Shown here: one piece after another, positions 23,548-32,169 of the stretch | How the letters are laid out: each line of letters begins with the position of its first letter | Numbering within the stretch: position 1 is the first letter of the stretch | DNA from: Streptantibioticus rubrisoli | Lineage (GTDB): Bacteria; Actinomycetota; Actinomycetes; Streptomycetales; Streptomycetaceae | Reading direction: 5' to 3' | Assembly: GCF_024436055.1 (NCBI RefSeq) | Contig: NZ_JANFNH010000004.1 | Location: 186,001 to 250,000 of the forward strand | Length of the DNA stretch: 64,000 nt | Made by a program: the position numbers and the translations under genes | The notes under the pieces: generated by a model | What the model saw: only the letters and a program-made list of their open reading frames with translations | Database searches by the model: none | Told to the model about the DNA's origin: nothing

Positions 23548-23574
23548 CCCTACTAAACCAATAGGGAAAGTAGG
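23548..23574 (+). promoter_or_regulatory. AT-rich nested inverted repeat, candidate Rrf2 operator
   Basis: CCCTA-9-TAGGG (23548-23566) overlaps a second repeat CCTACT (23549-23554) / AGTAGG (23569-23574). The patch is strikingly AT-rich for this genome and sits 56 bases before the SfnB-like gene start, just after the Rrf2 gene. Binding by that regulator is inferred. Confidence 0.5.
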
Positions 23575-23629
23575 CAAGGGGGAGGCTGGCCGTGAGGGCG
23601 CTGGTTCCGTACGACCCCCGGGGGCGGCG

Positions 23630-24847
23630 ATGAGCGGCACCGCGACCGATGCCGTCGTCGCGAGCGAGGACTTCTGGCAGCGCGTCGCCGACGAAGTCGG
23701 GGACGACCTGGCGGTCGACGCCCTCGACCGGGACAGGGCTGGCAAGCCGCCGGACGACGAGGTGGCGCGGCTGCGCGAATCCGGCTTGCCAGCCGCGCTC
23801 GTTCCGCCCGGCGCGGCGGGTGGGGGCATGGCCTGGCAGGGCGCCTGTGCCGTCATTCGCCGGATCGCCGCCGCCGACGGCTCGATGGCCGAACTCCTCG
23901 GCCGGCACTACGTGTTGTCCTGGAGCCCCCGGTTCTTCGGCGCCGCACAACGCACTGCCGCGCTGGAAGCCCTCGCCGTACGAGAACAGTGGCTGTGGGC
24001 GGGCGAGATCGGCTCGCCGGACCCGTACGGCGACCCATGCCACAACGACGAAGGCGCTTCCCTCACCCTCGTCCCCGCCACCGGCGGCTACCTGCTCAGC
24101 GGGCACCGAGCCCTGGCCACGGCGATCACCGTCGCCGACCGGCTCGTTCTGCACGCCACCTGTACCGCCACGGACGCGACGTTAGTCGTGCTCGTCGATC
24201 CGCACCGACCGGGCGTCAGCCGGAGTCTTCGGCACGACCGGTTCGGCCAGCGGCTCGCGGGTGCGGGCACCGTCCACTTCGACGACGTCGTCGTCGGCTT
24301 GGACGAGGTGGTCGGAGCGGCCGTCCGCGACGAGGACGTGGTACCACCCTTCGCCGCGCTCGCGCCCATGGCGATGCGGCTCATGCTCGCCCACGTCGCG
24401 CTTGGCATCGCGGAAGGCGCGCTGGCGGAGGCAAGGGACCTCAGCCATGTCGCGTTCCGTACCCGGCCGATCGTCAGCGGTTCGGAAACCGCCATGGGCG
24501 ATCTCCTGCTGTCCTTCGGCCGACTCGCCCTTACCACCACCACCGCATCGGCGGTCATCGACCGCGCGACGGCAGCCATGGCCGGAGCGCTCGGCGCGGG
24601 TCGGGGGCTGGATCACCGGCAGTTCACGGACACGGCCGCACATGTGGCGGCCGCCGAAGCCGTCACGGTCGAGGCGGCTCTGCTCACAGGCGAGCGAGTC
24701 CTGGAACTCACCGATGCGGAAGGGCTCGACCGATACTGGCGCAACATCCGGACCCTGGTGGGCTCCAGTCCATCCGCTCCCACACTGCGCTCCATCGGCG
24801 ACCACTTCCTGCACGCCGCGGGCAGCCTCTCGGCACCGTGGAGTTGA
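23630..24847 (+). CDS. Acyl-CoA-dehydrogenase-fold flavin monooxygenase, SfnB/DszC-like
   Basis: The 405-residue protein has the three-part acyl-CoA dehydrogenase fold. There is a helical N-terminal half, a mid beta-domain near GYLLSGHRALATAITVADRLVLHAT, and a C-terminal four-helix bundle with FRTRPIVSGSETAMGDLL and a final HFLHAAGS. This is the group that includes SfnB and DszC, FMNH2-dependent monooxygenases or sulfur-acquisition oxidoreductases that open organosulfur compounds. It would need a flavin reductase, such as the gene at 37376. It starts at ATG 23630; the frame is open upstream to 23504. It probably belongs to the sulfur regulon through the repeat at 23548. Confidence 0.78.
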   Translation: MSGTATDAVVASEDFWQRVADEVGDDLAVDALDRDRAGKPPDDEVARLRESGLPAALVPPGAAGGGMAWQGACAVIRRIAAADGSMAELLGRHYVLSWSPRFFGAAQRTAALEALAVREQWLWAGEIGSPDPYGDPCHNDEGASLTLVPATGGYLLSGHRALATAITVADRLVLHATCTATDATLVVLVDPHRPGVSRSLRHDRFGQRLAGAGTVHFDDVVVGLDEVVGAAVRDEDVVPPFAALAPMAMRLMLAHVALGIAEGALAEARDLSHVAFRTRPIVSGSETAMGDLLLSFGRLALTTTTASAVIDRATAAMAGALGAGRGLDHRQFTDTAAHVAAAEAVTVEAALLTGERVLELTDAEGLDRYWRNIRTLVGSSPSAPTLRSIGDHFLHAAGSLSAPWS

Positions 24848-24903
24848 CGTATGCCCCACGGGGCGACGAGTGGGCGGTTGGATCGCGGCGCCAGCCACTG
24901 TCG

Positions 24904-25326
24904 CTAGCCCAGGAAGCTCAACCGCACCTGCCGCTGCGGGTTGTCGACGTTGGTGTCGACGAACACCACCGACTGCCACGTGCCGAGGGCCAGTTGGCCG
25001 CCGAGCACCGGGAGGGTCGCGTGGGGGGCGACGAAGGCGGGGAGGACGTGGTCGCGGCCGTGGCCGGGGGTGCCGTGGCGGTGGTGCCAGCGGTCGTCAG
25101 CGGGGAGCAACTCCCGTAGCTGTGCGAGGAGGTCGGTGTCGCTGCCCGCGCCGGTCTCGATCACCGCGATGCCCGCGGTGGCGTGCGGGACGAACACGTT
25201 CAGCAGCCCGTCCCGGCCGCGTGCCGCCCTGGTCAGGAACGCCGCGCAGCGGTCGGTGATGTCGATCGCGGCCTCCTGGGAACCGGTGGTCAGGTCGAAG
25301 ATCTCGCTGGTGAAGTCGTCGGACAT
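24904..25326 (-). CDS. YjbQ-family protein (UPF0047)
   Basis: The 140-residue protein of the YjbQ/UPF0047 family has the conserved GLLNVFVPHATAGIAVIE, HRHGTPGHGRDHVLPAFV and LGTWQSVVFVDTN blocks with the active-site histidines. Some members show weak thiamine-phosphate synthase activity. The physiological role is unsettled. It stands alone and converges on the SfnB-like gene. Confidence 0.9.
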   Translation of the reverse strand: MSDDFTSEIFDLTTGSQEAAIDITDRCAAFLTRAARGRDGLLNVFVPHATAGIAVIETGAGSDTDLLAQLRELLPADDRWHHRHGTPGHGRDHVLPAFVAPHATLPVLGGQLALGTWQSVVFVDTNVDNPQRQVRLSFLG

Positions 25327-25484
25327 GGCTCCATGATTCCCGACCGCGGAGGCGATCCGCCGGATCATGGGGGATGTGTGAGGGCGCGGAGGATATTCCG
25401 CGACGCCGCGGAACCCATGGCGAAAGCCGTGCGTTGGACAGGTCGAGGCCCTGCGGTCTCCCCCCGTCCGCAGGGCCTCACCAG

Positions 25485-26192
25485 TCAACCGGTGGAGTGG
25501 CGGACGAGCTCCAGCACCGGTCGCAGACCGTGCGGGCGCTGTTCCACCGGCAGTGGTGGTACGTGGAGGAACGCGCAGCCCAGAGCCGTCGCGCCGCCGT
25601 CGGCCTCCTCGCTGTCGCCGATCATCAGGACATCCTCCGGCGCCAGTGCGATCCCGTCACAGGCGATGCGGAAGATCCGTGGGTCCGGCTTCTGAACGCC
25701 GTGCTCGAAGCTGAGCACCTGCCCGTCCAGGTAGCGGTCGATGCCGTACCGGCGCAGTACCGGGCGCAGGTCCCAGCCGATGTTGCTCAGCAGCGCGACA
25801 CGGATGCCGCGCTCACGCAGTTCGGCCAGCACGTCAACCGCGTCCGGGTAGGGCGTCCAGGCGTCCGGCGACATATGGCGCTCGTAGAGCACGTCATACA
25901 ACTCGGGCCAGGGGAGCGCGGCTTGCCGGGCGAGACCCGTGTACGCCGCCCGGTGCCGTTCCGGGTCCAGATCACGTTCGTCCCACAGCCGCCGCAGACG
26001 CTCGGGAACGGTGTGCGGCGGGGCGCCACCGGGCAGTGCGCCGACGTGCTCCAACCGCTCGGCGTGGTACGCGATGTCCTGGTCCGCCGCCGCGATGCCC
26101 ACCTGCGCCAGCGCCCCGCGCAGCCAGCGCTCGGTCGACTCGATCCTGAACAGGGTGCCGGAGAAGTCGAAGAGACAGCCCTTGATCGTCAT
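25485..26192 (-). CDS. HAD-superfamily hydrolase
   Basis: The 235-residue haloacid-dehalogenase-fold protein has motif I FDFSGTLF (the usual second Asp is Ser), motif II ALLSNIGWD, a lysine in GVQKPDPRIF and motif IV MIGDSEEADGG. A helical cap lies between motifs I and II. The Asp-to-Ser change removes the usual acid/base residue, so phosphatase activity is uncertain, although some HAD subgroups differ here. Substrate unknown. Confidence 0.85.
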   Translation of the reverse strand: MTIKGCLFDFSGTLFRIESTERWLRGALAQVGIAAADQDIAYHAERLEHVGALPGGAPPHTVPERLRRLWDERDLDPERHRAAYTGLARQAALPWPELYDVLYERHMSPDAWTPYPDAVDVLAELRERGIRVALLSNIGWDLRPVLRRYGIDRYLDGQVLSFEHGVQKPDPRIFRIACDGIALAPEDVLMIGDSEEADGGATALGCAFLHVPPLPVEQRPHGLRPVLELVRHSTG

Positions 26193-26248
26193 GGCGCCAG
26201 GTTAGTGTGCCGGACTGAACCGCGGGTTGCCGCGAACGGGACACCTGT

Positions 26249-26698
26249 TCAGGCCAGACAGAACTCGTTGCCCTCCGGATCCTGCATCACCACCGCGTAG
26301 TTGTCGTGACCGTCCGACTCCAGTACGCGCAGCCTGGTCGCCCCGGCCTTCTCCAGCCGTGCCGCCTCGGCCTCGATGCGCTCCCTGCGGATCTCCAGCG
26401 GCACCTCGCGGCCGCCGCTGGCGCGGATGTCCAGGTGGAGGCGGTTCTTGACGGTCTTGCCCTCGGGCACCGGCTGGAACCAGATCCGCGGCCCACTGCC
26501 GCGCGGGTCCACGATGGATCCGCAGCCGCCGCCCGCCGGGTCCAACTCCCCCTCCGGCACGCCCGCGCTGCGCCAGTACGCGTTCCAGTCGGCGAAGCCG
26601 ACCGGTGCGGGTTCCGCCTCGTAGCCCAGCGCTTCGGCCCAGAAGCGGACCATGACGGCCGGGTCCGCGCAGTCGAAGGTGAGTTGGAACGGTGTCAT
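26249..26698 (-). CDS. VOC/glyoxalase-like domain protein
   Basis: The 149-residue protein has paired beta-alpha-beta units: FQLTFDCADPAVMVRFWAEALGY at the start and VVMQDPEGNEFCLA at the end, the glyoxalase_6-like layout common in actinomycetes. Metal ligands may be His and Glu, but no catalytic role is known. The start MTPF is fixed by an AGGAGACG ribosome site. Confidence 0.85.
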   Translation of the reverse strand: MTPFQLTFDCADPAVMVRFWAEALGYEAEPAPVGFADWNAYWRSAGVPEGELDPAGGGCGSIVDPRGSGPRIWFQPVPEGKTVKNRLHLDIRASGGREVPLEIRRERIEAEAARLEKAGATRLRVLESDGHDNYAVVMQDPEGNEFCLA

Positions 26699-26742
26699 CG
26701 TCTCCTCCTGCGTCGGCCCCGTCCGGCGGTGGCCACCGCGCG

Positions 26743-27399
26743 TCACGCGGCGCGGGACGCCCGCCACGGGGCGAGGGCGGCAGCGGTCGCGGTGACGACG
26801 GCGGCGCCCAGCAGCCATCCGGCGAGCACGTCGGACGGCCAGTGCACCCCCAGGTACAACCGGGTGAAGCCTACGCCGAGTACCGACACCGCTCCCAGGG
26901 CCACGACAGAGGTCCACCAGCCGCCGCGCACCCCGTGCAGTCGCAGCAGCCACACCAGCGTCACACAGGCGACCGTCGCCGCCATCGCGTGGCCGGAGGG
27001 GAACGACCCGTCCGTCGCGGTGTCCAGCGGGTGCGGCCAGTGCGGGCGGCCGCGGCCGACGGCGGCCTTCACCGTCACCTCCAGCGCCCAGCCGAGGCCG
27101 CAGGCGGCCAGCGCCCACAGCGCCTGGCGGCGTTCGCGCAGCCACAGCAGCACGGCCGCCGCCGCGGCGGTGAGCAGCCGCATCGTGGTCGGCCCCCACA
27201 CCCAGTTGGTGAGGTCGAGCGCGAGCCGGGTCCATCCCGGGTGGGCCAGGGCGATGCCGTGCAGTGCGGAATCGATGCGTCGATCGAGCGGCAGCGCGCC
27301 GCTGACCAGGACGAACGCCAGCGGTACGGTGAAGCCCGCGGTCAGCGCGGCGGTCCAGGCCAGGCAGCGGGTGCTGGGGGAGCGGGGGGTGGTCGGCAC
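26743..27399 (-). CDS. PAP2-family membrane phosphatase
   Basis: The 218-residue integral membrane protein has the three-part acid-phosphatase signature: KAAVGRGRPHWPHP, FPSGHAMA and TRLYLGVHWPSDVLAGW. It dephosphorylates lipid phosphates or undecaprenyl pyrophosphate at the membrane surface. About six hydrophobic segments are visible. Its neighbours are not functionally related. Confidence 0.9.
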   Translation of the reverse strand: MPTTPRSPSTRCLAWTAALTAGFTVPLAFVLVSGALPLDRRIDSALHGIALAHPGWTRLALDLTNWVWGPTTMRLLTAAAAAVLLWLRERRQALWALAACGLGWALEVTVKAAVGRGRPHWPHPLDTATDGSFPSGHAMAATVACVTLVWLLRLHGVRGGWWTSVVALGAVSVLGVGFTRLYLGVHWPSDVLAGWLLGAAVVTATAAALAPWRASRAA

Positions 27400-27437
27400 G
27401 GCCAGGATCGTACGAGACCGTGCTGTGGAGGCGGACG

Positions 27438-28376
27438 CTACGACAGGGCGCCGAGCCCCGGGCCGAAGGTCACCAACAGCGGTACGGCCGGTAGCAGCAG
27501 CGCCAGCGCCGACATCCGCATCCGGCGGCTGAGGGGCAGCCGTGGGGCCGGGTCCAGCAACCGGTGTACCCGGCCCGGGAGTTGGGCCAGCGGCGTCGGG
27601 CAGGGGCCGAATACCCCGCGGTGCTCGTTGAGTTCGACCAGCGCCAGGGCGGTGGTCAGCCGCCCGAAGCGGCGCGAGGCGACATCGTCCGCGGCCAACT
27701 CGACCAGTCGGTGCACCTGCTGGCAGAAACCTTCGAACACCGGCACCTGCGGGAAGCCCGCGGCGAGCGCGTACGCGCAGTGCAGCAGCCAGTCGTGCCG
27801 GGCCCGCGCGTGCCCCTGTTCATGTGCGAGTACGGCGTCCAACTGCCGCCCCTTGAGGCGCCGCAGAGCCGCGGTGGTGATCACCAACTGCGGCTGCGGA
27901 CCGGACAGCCACCAGGCGTCGGGTCGGCCGCCCTCCAGCACCACCAGGCGTTCGCCGTCGGAGGGGAGTTCGCCGGGCAGCCTCGGGGAGCGTACGAGGA
28001 GTTCTCCGCGCCGCTGGCGGCGCCGTGCGCGGGCGCCGCGCACCTCGCGGGTGAGCATGGCCGCCGACCACGCCCCGCCGCAGGCCAGCAGCGCCGCGAG
28101 GGTTCCCGCCCACGGGCCGTACGCGGAGAGCTCGTAGGCGTCCACCACGCCGTGCGGCGCGAGCGCGAACAGGTGCCAGCGCACCGTGGGTGACGCCGCG
28201 GAAGCGCACAACGCCATGGCCAGGACGCAGCACAGCAGCACGGAGGCGACCACGCACTGCCACACCCACAGGGCCAGCACTGGTTCCCGGTCCGGCCAGT
28301 CGGCCCTGCACAGCAGGCGTGGTGCCACTGCCGCCGCAAGTGCGCCGAGAACCAGCAGCACGAACGGGACCGTCAT
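27438..28376 (-). CDS. M56-family membrane metallopeptidase
   Basis: The 312-residue protein has N-terminal hydrophobic segments, then the zinc motif HEQGH in AVLAHEQGHARARHDW near residue 190, a further acidic ligand region LVELAADDVASRRFG and a C-terminal hydrophobic stretch. This is the BlaR1/MecR1-related M56 class. A BlaI-type repressor usually accompanies it but none is in the window. ATG 28376 is used; an ATG three codons upstream is possible. It follows the DUF5134 gene on the same strand after about 205 bases. Confidence 0.88.
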   Translation of the reverse strand: MTVPFVLLVLGALAAAVAPRLLCRADWPDREPVLALWVWQCVVASVLLCCVLAMALCASAASPTVRWHLFALAPHGVVDAYELSAYGPWAGTLAALLACGGAWSAAMLTREVRGARARRRQRRGELLVRSPRLPGELPSDGERLVVLEGGRPDAWWLSGPQPQLVITTAALRRLKGRQLDAVLAHEQGHARARHDWLLHCAYALAAGFPQVPVFEGFCQQVHRLVELAADDVASRRFGRLTTALALVELNEHRGVFGPCPTPLAQLPGRVHRLLDPAPRLPLSRRMRMSALALLLPAVPLLVTFGPGLGALS

Positions 28377-28504
28377 GGCGCACACACTAAGGCGCCGAGC
28401 TACCGATGGGTACGGTCATGGCGGGAAGGTGAGCTACGCCTCACGGCGGGTGGTCCGGCATCTTCGGAGGTCCCGCCGGGCAGGGACCGGGTTGGGTGGT
28501 TTCC

Positions 28505-28518
28505 GGGGCCTTCGCCCC
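28505..28518 (-). terminator. Small hairpin after the DUF5134 gene
   Basis: GGGGC-CTTC-GCCCC lies 64 bases past the stop of the minus-strand DUF5134 gene, inside a GC-rich gap of 205 bases that carries no gene. It is a weak terminator candidate. Confidence 0.3.
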
Positions 28519-28581
28519 ATGTCTTAGGGGGGTGGGGGTCCCGGGGCGACGGATCCCACCCTCGGCTTCGCCGTCGGCGCC

Positions 28582-29157
28582 TCACATCGTCAGGAGCATG
28601 GCGAGCATGCCGATGCTCAGTGAGATCCGGCAGGCCGTGGCCAACCCGGGAGCGGCCAGCAGCGCGGTAGTCGGTGCTGCCTGCGTCTCGGGAGCCGCTG
28701 CGGGGAGCATGCGGGCCGCCGTCCACAGGGCGTAGGCCGCGAAGTAGCACAGGAGCAGCGCGGTCAGCGCGGGGATGCCCGGCGTGCCGTGGGACATGTC
28801 CGCCATGCCGTCGGAGGCGTGCGACGGCACGGCCATGAGCAGGGCCGTGTAGACCATGGCCGCCGCCTCCAGGGCGTGGTGCGCGCGATGGGGTTCACGG
28901 CGGACGAGTATGACGGAGCGTATGGCGATCAGGCCGAAGGCCGCGGCGAACAGCGGTGGCCCCCAGGCCGGTTCGCGCAGGGCGGCACTGGGGACGGCCA
29001 TCACGGCCATGCCGAGGCCCATGACGCCCTCGTCCCGCGCGGTGCGCCGCTCGCCCGGCGCGGCGGCGCACCCCGCTCTCGTACGCAGCAGGCACGAGAC
29101 CCCCGTGGCCGAACCGATCACCACCAGCAGCCAGCCCACCAACGGCGGTCCGTGCAT
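28582..29157 (-). CDS. DUF5134-like membrane protein
   Basis: The 191-residue protein has five or six hydrophobic segments (for example VGWLLVVIGSATGVSCLL and GIPALTALLLCYFAAYALW). A methionine- and histidine-containing stretch, SHASDGMADMSHG, between segments could bind metal. It resembles the DUF5134 group often found beside M56 peptidases. Function unknown. Confidence 0.75.
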   Translation of the reverse strand: MHGPPLVGWLLVVIGSATGVSCLLRTRAGCAAAPGERRTARDEGVMGLGMAVMAVPSAALREPAWGPPLFAAAFGLIAIRSVILVRREPHRAHHALEAAAMVYTALLMAVPSHASDGMADMSHGTPGIPALTALLLCYFAAYALWTAARMLPAAAPETQAAPTTALLAAPGLATACRISLSIGMLAMLLTM

Positions 29158-29272
29158 GGTGCCCCTCCCCGGTTCGCGCCGCCCCCTCAAAGAGGCTGCC
29201 CGCGAGGGTGGGCGCACACCCTGGCGCACGGTGGTACGGCAGGCGCGTGGAAGGGGCGCGCACCGCGCGCCG

Positions 29273-29665
29273 CTACGTGCCCGGCCGGTACCGGATCGGA
29301 TGGTCCTCCGGCACCTCCACCACACAGATCCGCACACCGTCCGGATCGGCGATCCACATCTCGATCAGCCCCCACGGCTCACGCTTCGGCTCGCGCAGCA
29401 CCCGCACACCGCGCCCCGCCAGGCGCTCGCGGGCCGCCTCGGCGTCCGGCACCTGAAGCCACAGCTCCACCCCCGGGGCAGGGGGCGCGTCGGCGTGGCC
29501 GGAGACCTCCAGATAACCGCCGCCCAGGAAGAACACCGTGCCGCGTTGCGGGCCCTCGCCGAACTCGCGGTAGATGGCCAGACCCAGGTCATCGCGGTAG
29601 AACGCGCGGGACCGCTCCAGATCGGTGGGCCGCAGCAGGACGCGGCTGCTCAGTACGTTGACCAT
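29273..29665 (-). CDS. VOC/glyoxalase-like domain protein
   Basis: The 130-residue single-domain glyoxalase/bleomycin-resistance fold opens with RVLLRPTDLERSRAFYRDDLGL. GVELWLQVPDAEAARERLAGRGV and IADPDGVRICVVEVPEDHP follow. ATG 29665 is preferred over the longer upstream frame, since the family begins here. Divergent from the GNAT gene. Confidence 0.88.
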   Translation of the reverse strand: MVNVLSSRVLLRPTDLERSRAFYRDDLGLAIYREFGEGPQRGTVFFLGGGYLEVSGHADAPPAPGVELWLQVPDAEAARERLAGRGVRVLREPKREPWGLIEMWIADPDGVRICVVEVPEDHPIRYRPGT

Positions 29666-29738
29666 GGGGCGGACGATACGCGCCGGGTTACCCTCGGAAC
29701 CGTTCGCCACCCGCGCGTCGGAGAGGATTCGCGCCACC

Positions 29739-30272
29739 ATGACCATGCCTGCCCCCGTCTTCCGTACCGCGACGCCGACCGACGTACCGGCTCTGGTGGA
29801 GCTCATCGAATCCGCGTACCGCGGTGACTCCAGCCGTGCCGGATGGACGACGGAGGCTGACCTGCTGGACGGGCAGCGCACCGATCCGGAAGGTGTCGCC
29901 CAGGTGGTCAACGGCGCCGACAGCCGGATGGTGGTGGTCGAGGACGACGGCGAGCCGATCGCCTGCTGCCAGCTCGAACGCCGCGACGGGCACGCCTACT
30001 TCGGGATGTTCGCGGTCCGGCCGTCCCGGCAGGGCGACGGCCTCGGCAAGCTGATCATCGCCGAGGCGGAGCGTTTCGCCCTGGAGGAGTGGGGCGTGGA
30101 TGAGATGCGGATGACGGTGATCTCGGTGCGGGACGACCTGATCGCCTGGTACGAGCGGCGTGGCTACCGGCGCACCGGTGAGATGACCCCGTTCCCCTAC
30201 GGCGACGAGCGGTTCGGGGTGCCGCGCCGCGACGACCTGCAATTCGAGCTGCTGGTCAAGAAGTTGGGCTAG
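29739..30272 (+). CDS. GNAT-family N-acetyltransferase
   Basis: The 177-residue acyltransferase has the acetyl-CoA motif in FAVRPSRQGDGLGKLIIAEAERFA and a C-terminal WYERRGYRRTGE. ATG 29739 gives the compact fold; the open frame upstream is not needed. Substrate unknown. The end of the gene overlaps the antisense ABC-ATPase relic by a few codons. Confidence 0.88.
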   Translation: MTMPAPVFRTATPTDVPALVELIESAYRGDSSRAGWTTEADLLDGQRTDPEGVAQVVNGADSRMVVVEDDGEPIACCQLERRDGHAYFGMFAVRPSRQGDGLGKLIIAEAERFALEEWGVDEMRMTVISVRDDLIAWYERRGYRRTGEMTPFPYGDERFGVPRRDDLQFELLVKKLG

Positions 30273-30405
30273 CGCGCCGCGGCAGCCGGGCCTGCAGCCG
30301 CCCAACCTCGACGATCCGGCGCAGGAAGTGCCGCGTCCGCTCCTCGCGCGGCGCGCCGAACACCTGCTGCGGCGCGCCGCGTTCCAGCACCACCCCGCCG
30401 TCAGG
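30255..30405 (-). pseudogene. C-terminal relic of a polar amino acid ABC transporter ATPase
   Basis: On the minus strand from about 30402 the frame reads DGGVVLERGAPQQVFGAP, then REERTRHFLRRIVE and a short tail to a stop at 30255-30257. This is the characteristic C-terminus of a GlnQ-type ATPase (the gene-end ExGxPxxVfxxPxxeRTrxFL block). No start, Walker motifs or signature precede it, and the region upstream is unrelated. It is the last 40 or so codons of a deleted gene. Confidence 0.8.
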
Positions 30406-30489
30406 CCGTCTTCACAGGAATGAGCGGGATGCCAGCCATCTGCGTGAAGATCGCTCTCGCGGGCGCCGGGTCCGGCGGCTCACGTGCGG

Positions 30490-30966
30490 TCAGCAGCCGT
30501 CGGCTTGGCCATCGTTGGTGTACCAGACGAACTCGCCGTTGCCTGCGCTTTGGGCCCCCGCGTACCGGTCAACGTCGAACCAGGCGTCCCAGCGCTTTTG
30601 GGACCAGTTCGCGTTGTAGCCGATGAGGTGGATGCAGCCATGCCAATACCAGCCGTTGAAGTAGGTGTTCGCCCCTGGCGTGTCCCAGCAGTGTCCAGTC
30701 CAGGTCTCACGCTGGTTGACGCCGCCGATGCAGACGTGCGACGTGATGTGCCGAGCGTCGTAGAAGGCGATCCGGTAGTTGTTCTCCCGCCAGCTGGCGC
30801 CGGCAGCGCTGGCCGGGCGGGTTGACGCCGCGCTGTGTGCCGACGCAGATGCCGCGGCTGCCGGACCGGCGGCCGTCGCCTGAGCGGGCGCTGTCATGCC
30901 CAGGGTGGCCAGGCCTGCGAGGGTCGTGGTGGCTGCGAGCGCGGTCATGCGCTTGCGGAGGTTCAT
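30490..30966 (-). CDS. Small secreted protein of unknown function
   Basis: The 158-residue protein has a Sec signal (MNLRKRMTALAATTTLAGLA, cleavage after AQA near residue 30), an Ala/Ser-rich linker, then a mature domain rich in Trp, Tyr and Asn with four cysteines (HVCIGG, GHCWD, HGCIHL and a C-terminal Cys) that could form two disulfides. I do not recognise a family. The compact disulfide domain suggests an extracellular inhibitor, toxin-like or spore-coat-associated protein, but this is only a guess. Confidence 0.85.
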   Translation of the reverse strand: MNLRKRMTALAATTTLAGLATLGMTAPAQATAAGPAAAASASAHSAASTRPASAAGASWRENNYRIAFYDARHITSHVCIGGVNQRETWTGHCWDTPGANTYFNGWYWHGCIHLIGYNANWSQKRWDAWFDVDRYAGAQSAGNGEFVWYTNDGQADGC

Positions 30967-31482
30967 GGCTGCGTTCCCTCCCGGTTCGGTCCTGGTGACC
31001 GTTTCAGTGGAGCTGACCCTAGGACCGGGTTGGTGGCCTCGTCGTCGTGCCGCGGGTGGAGCTCTGGGTAAACCAGGGGTTGGTCCGCGGCGGGGTGTAA
31101 CGCGCTGGTTTACGGCGGGGCGCGGGGTGTGTCGCCGCGGATGTGGCCGACCCGGCTGTACGGGCGGCCGGTGGACACGCCGCCGGACATCAGCGGGTGG
31201 GAGCCGAGCCAGGCGGCGTGACGGGGCGCGTTCTCGTCCGGGCGTAATGGCCGTGTGCGCCCTACCCGCGGGGCTCCTCCAGCACGGGTTGACTGGGCGT
31301 CTCCGGGAGGCTGGCACCGGCAAGCGTCAACTGCCCACGTCAGCACGGTCGTTGATCGTATGTCGGACGTTCGTGAACGCCGCGCTTCGGCTTCCGGGCG
31401 CTTGGCGTGCTTGGGGTGCTGGGCGTGCTTGGGGTGCTGGGCGTGCTTGGGGGACTCGGGGGGACTTGCCGCGAGAAGGGCC
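30967..31482. other. Intergenic stretch with tandem repeat
   Basis: This 516-base region between the secreted-protein promoter and the GDPD stop has no gene I can support. A 27-codon frame at 31141-31221 (plus) and an overlapping minus-strand frame both look protein-like but match nothing. It contains the 18-base tandem repeat at 31405-31452. Confidence 0.5.
31405..31452. repeat. 18-base tandem repeat, 2.7 copies
   Basis: The unit GCGTGCTTGGGGTGCTGG occurs twice exactly (31405-31422, 31423-31440), followed by a 12-base partial copy. It lies just past the GDPD gene end. Confidence 0.95.
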
Positions 31483-32169
31483 TCAGCGGCCAGCGGCTAC
31501 CGCCCGCTTGATGTCGGGTACGTCGGTCGCCGCGCCGTCCAGGCCCAGCGCGCGGGCCAGGGCGAGATCGTTCGGGGTGTTGACGGTCCAGGCCATCACC
31601 TGGATGTCCGCGGCGTGGCAGCGCTCCACCACGTCCAGGCTGAGCTTGCGCAGCTCAAGGCTGACGAGTCGGGCGCCCACCGCCTGCGCCCGGGAGACCA
31701 GGTCCGGGCCGGTGCGTCCGGCGACCAGTACGGTGCGCGCCTCGGGCAGCAGCTGCCGTACCTCCCACAGCGCCTCGTCGTGGAAGGAGAGCACCGAGAC
31801 CCGCCCCAGCAGCGCCCGTTCGCGCAGCAGCTCGGCGAGCACCCGGGCCGCCGCCACGTCCTTGATCTCGGCCTGCACGGGCAACCGGGGCACCGCGTCC
31901 AGCACCTCCTCGAACACGGGCACCCGCTCGCCCTGACCGGCGTCGAGCTGGCGCAGTTCGGCGAGGGTGAAGTCCTTGATGGCGCCGCTGCCGTCGGTGG
32001 TCCGGTCGACCGTCTCGTCGTGCATCACAACCAGTGCGCCGTCCTTGCTCAGGTGCAGGTCGAGTTCGATGCCGTCCAGGCCCTCGCGGTGGGCGCGGAC
32101 GAACGAGCGCAGGGTGTTCTCCGGCTCGACGCCCATGACGCCGCGGTGGCCGATGGTGAAGAAAGACAC
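31483..32169 (-). CDS. Glycerophosphodiester phosphodiesterase
   Basis: The 228-residue TIM-barrel GDPD has catalytic residues in IGHRGVMGVEPENTL at the start, IELDLHLSKDGALVVMHDETVDRTTDG near residues 35-60 and QAEIKD. It hydrolyses glycerophosphodiesters to glycerol-3-phosphate. GTG 32169 is used because the barrel starts there; the longer frame to 32304 adds only low-complexity sequence. No signal peptide, so cytoplasmic. Confidence 0.9.
   Translation of the reverse strand: MSFFTIGHRGVMGVEPENTLRSFVRAHREGLDGIELDLHLSKDGALVVMHDETVDRTTDGSGAIKDFTLAELRQLDAGQGERVPVFEEVLDAVPRLPVQAEIKDVAAARVLAELLRERALLGRVSVLSFHDEALWEVRQLLPEARTVLVAGRTGPDLVSRAQAVGARLVSLELRKLSLDVVERCHAADIQVMAWTVNTPNDLALARALGLDGAATDVPDIKRAVAAGR

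Noticed and set aside
31141-31221. 27-codon frame with protein-like composition between secreted protein and GDPD genes
   Set aside because: No ribosome site or family match, and the opposite strand is equally open.
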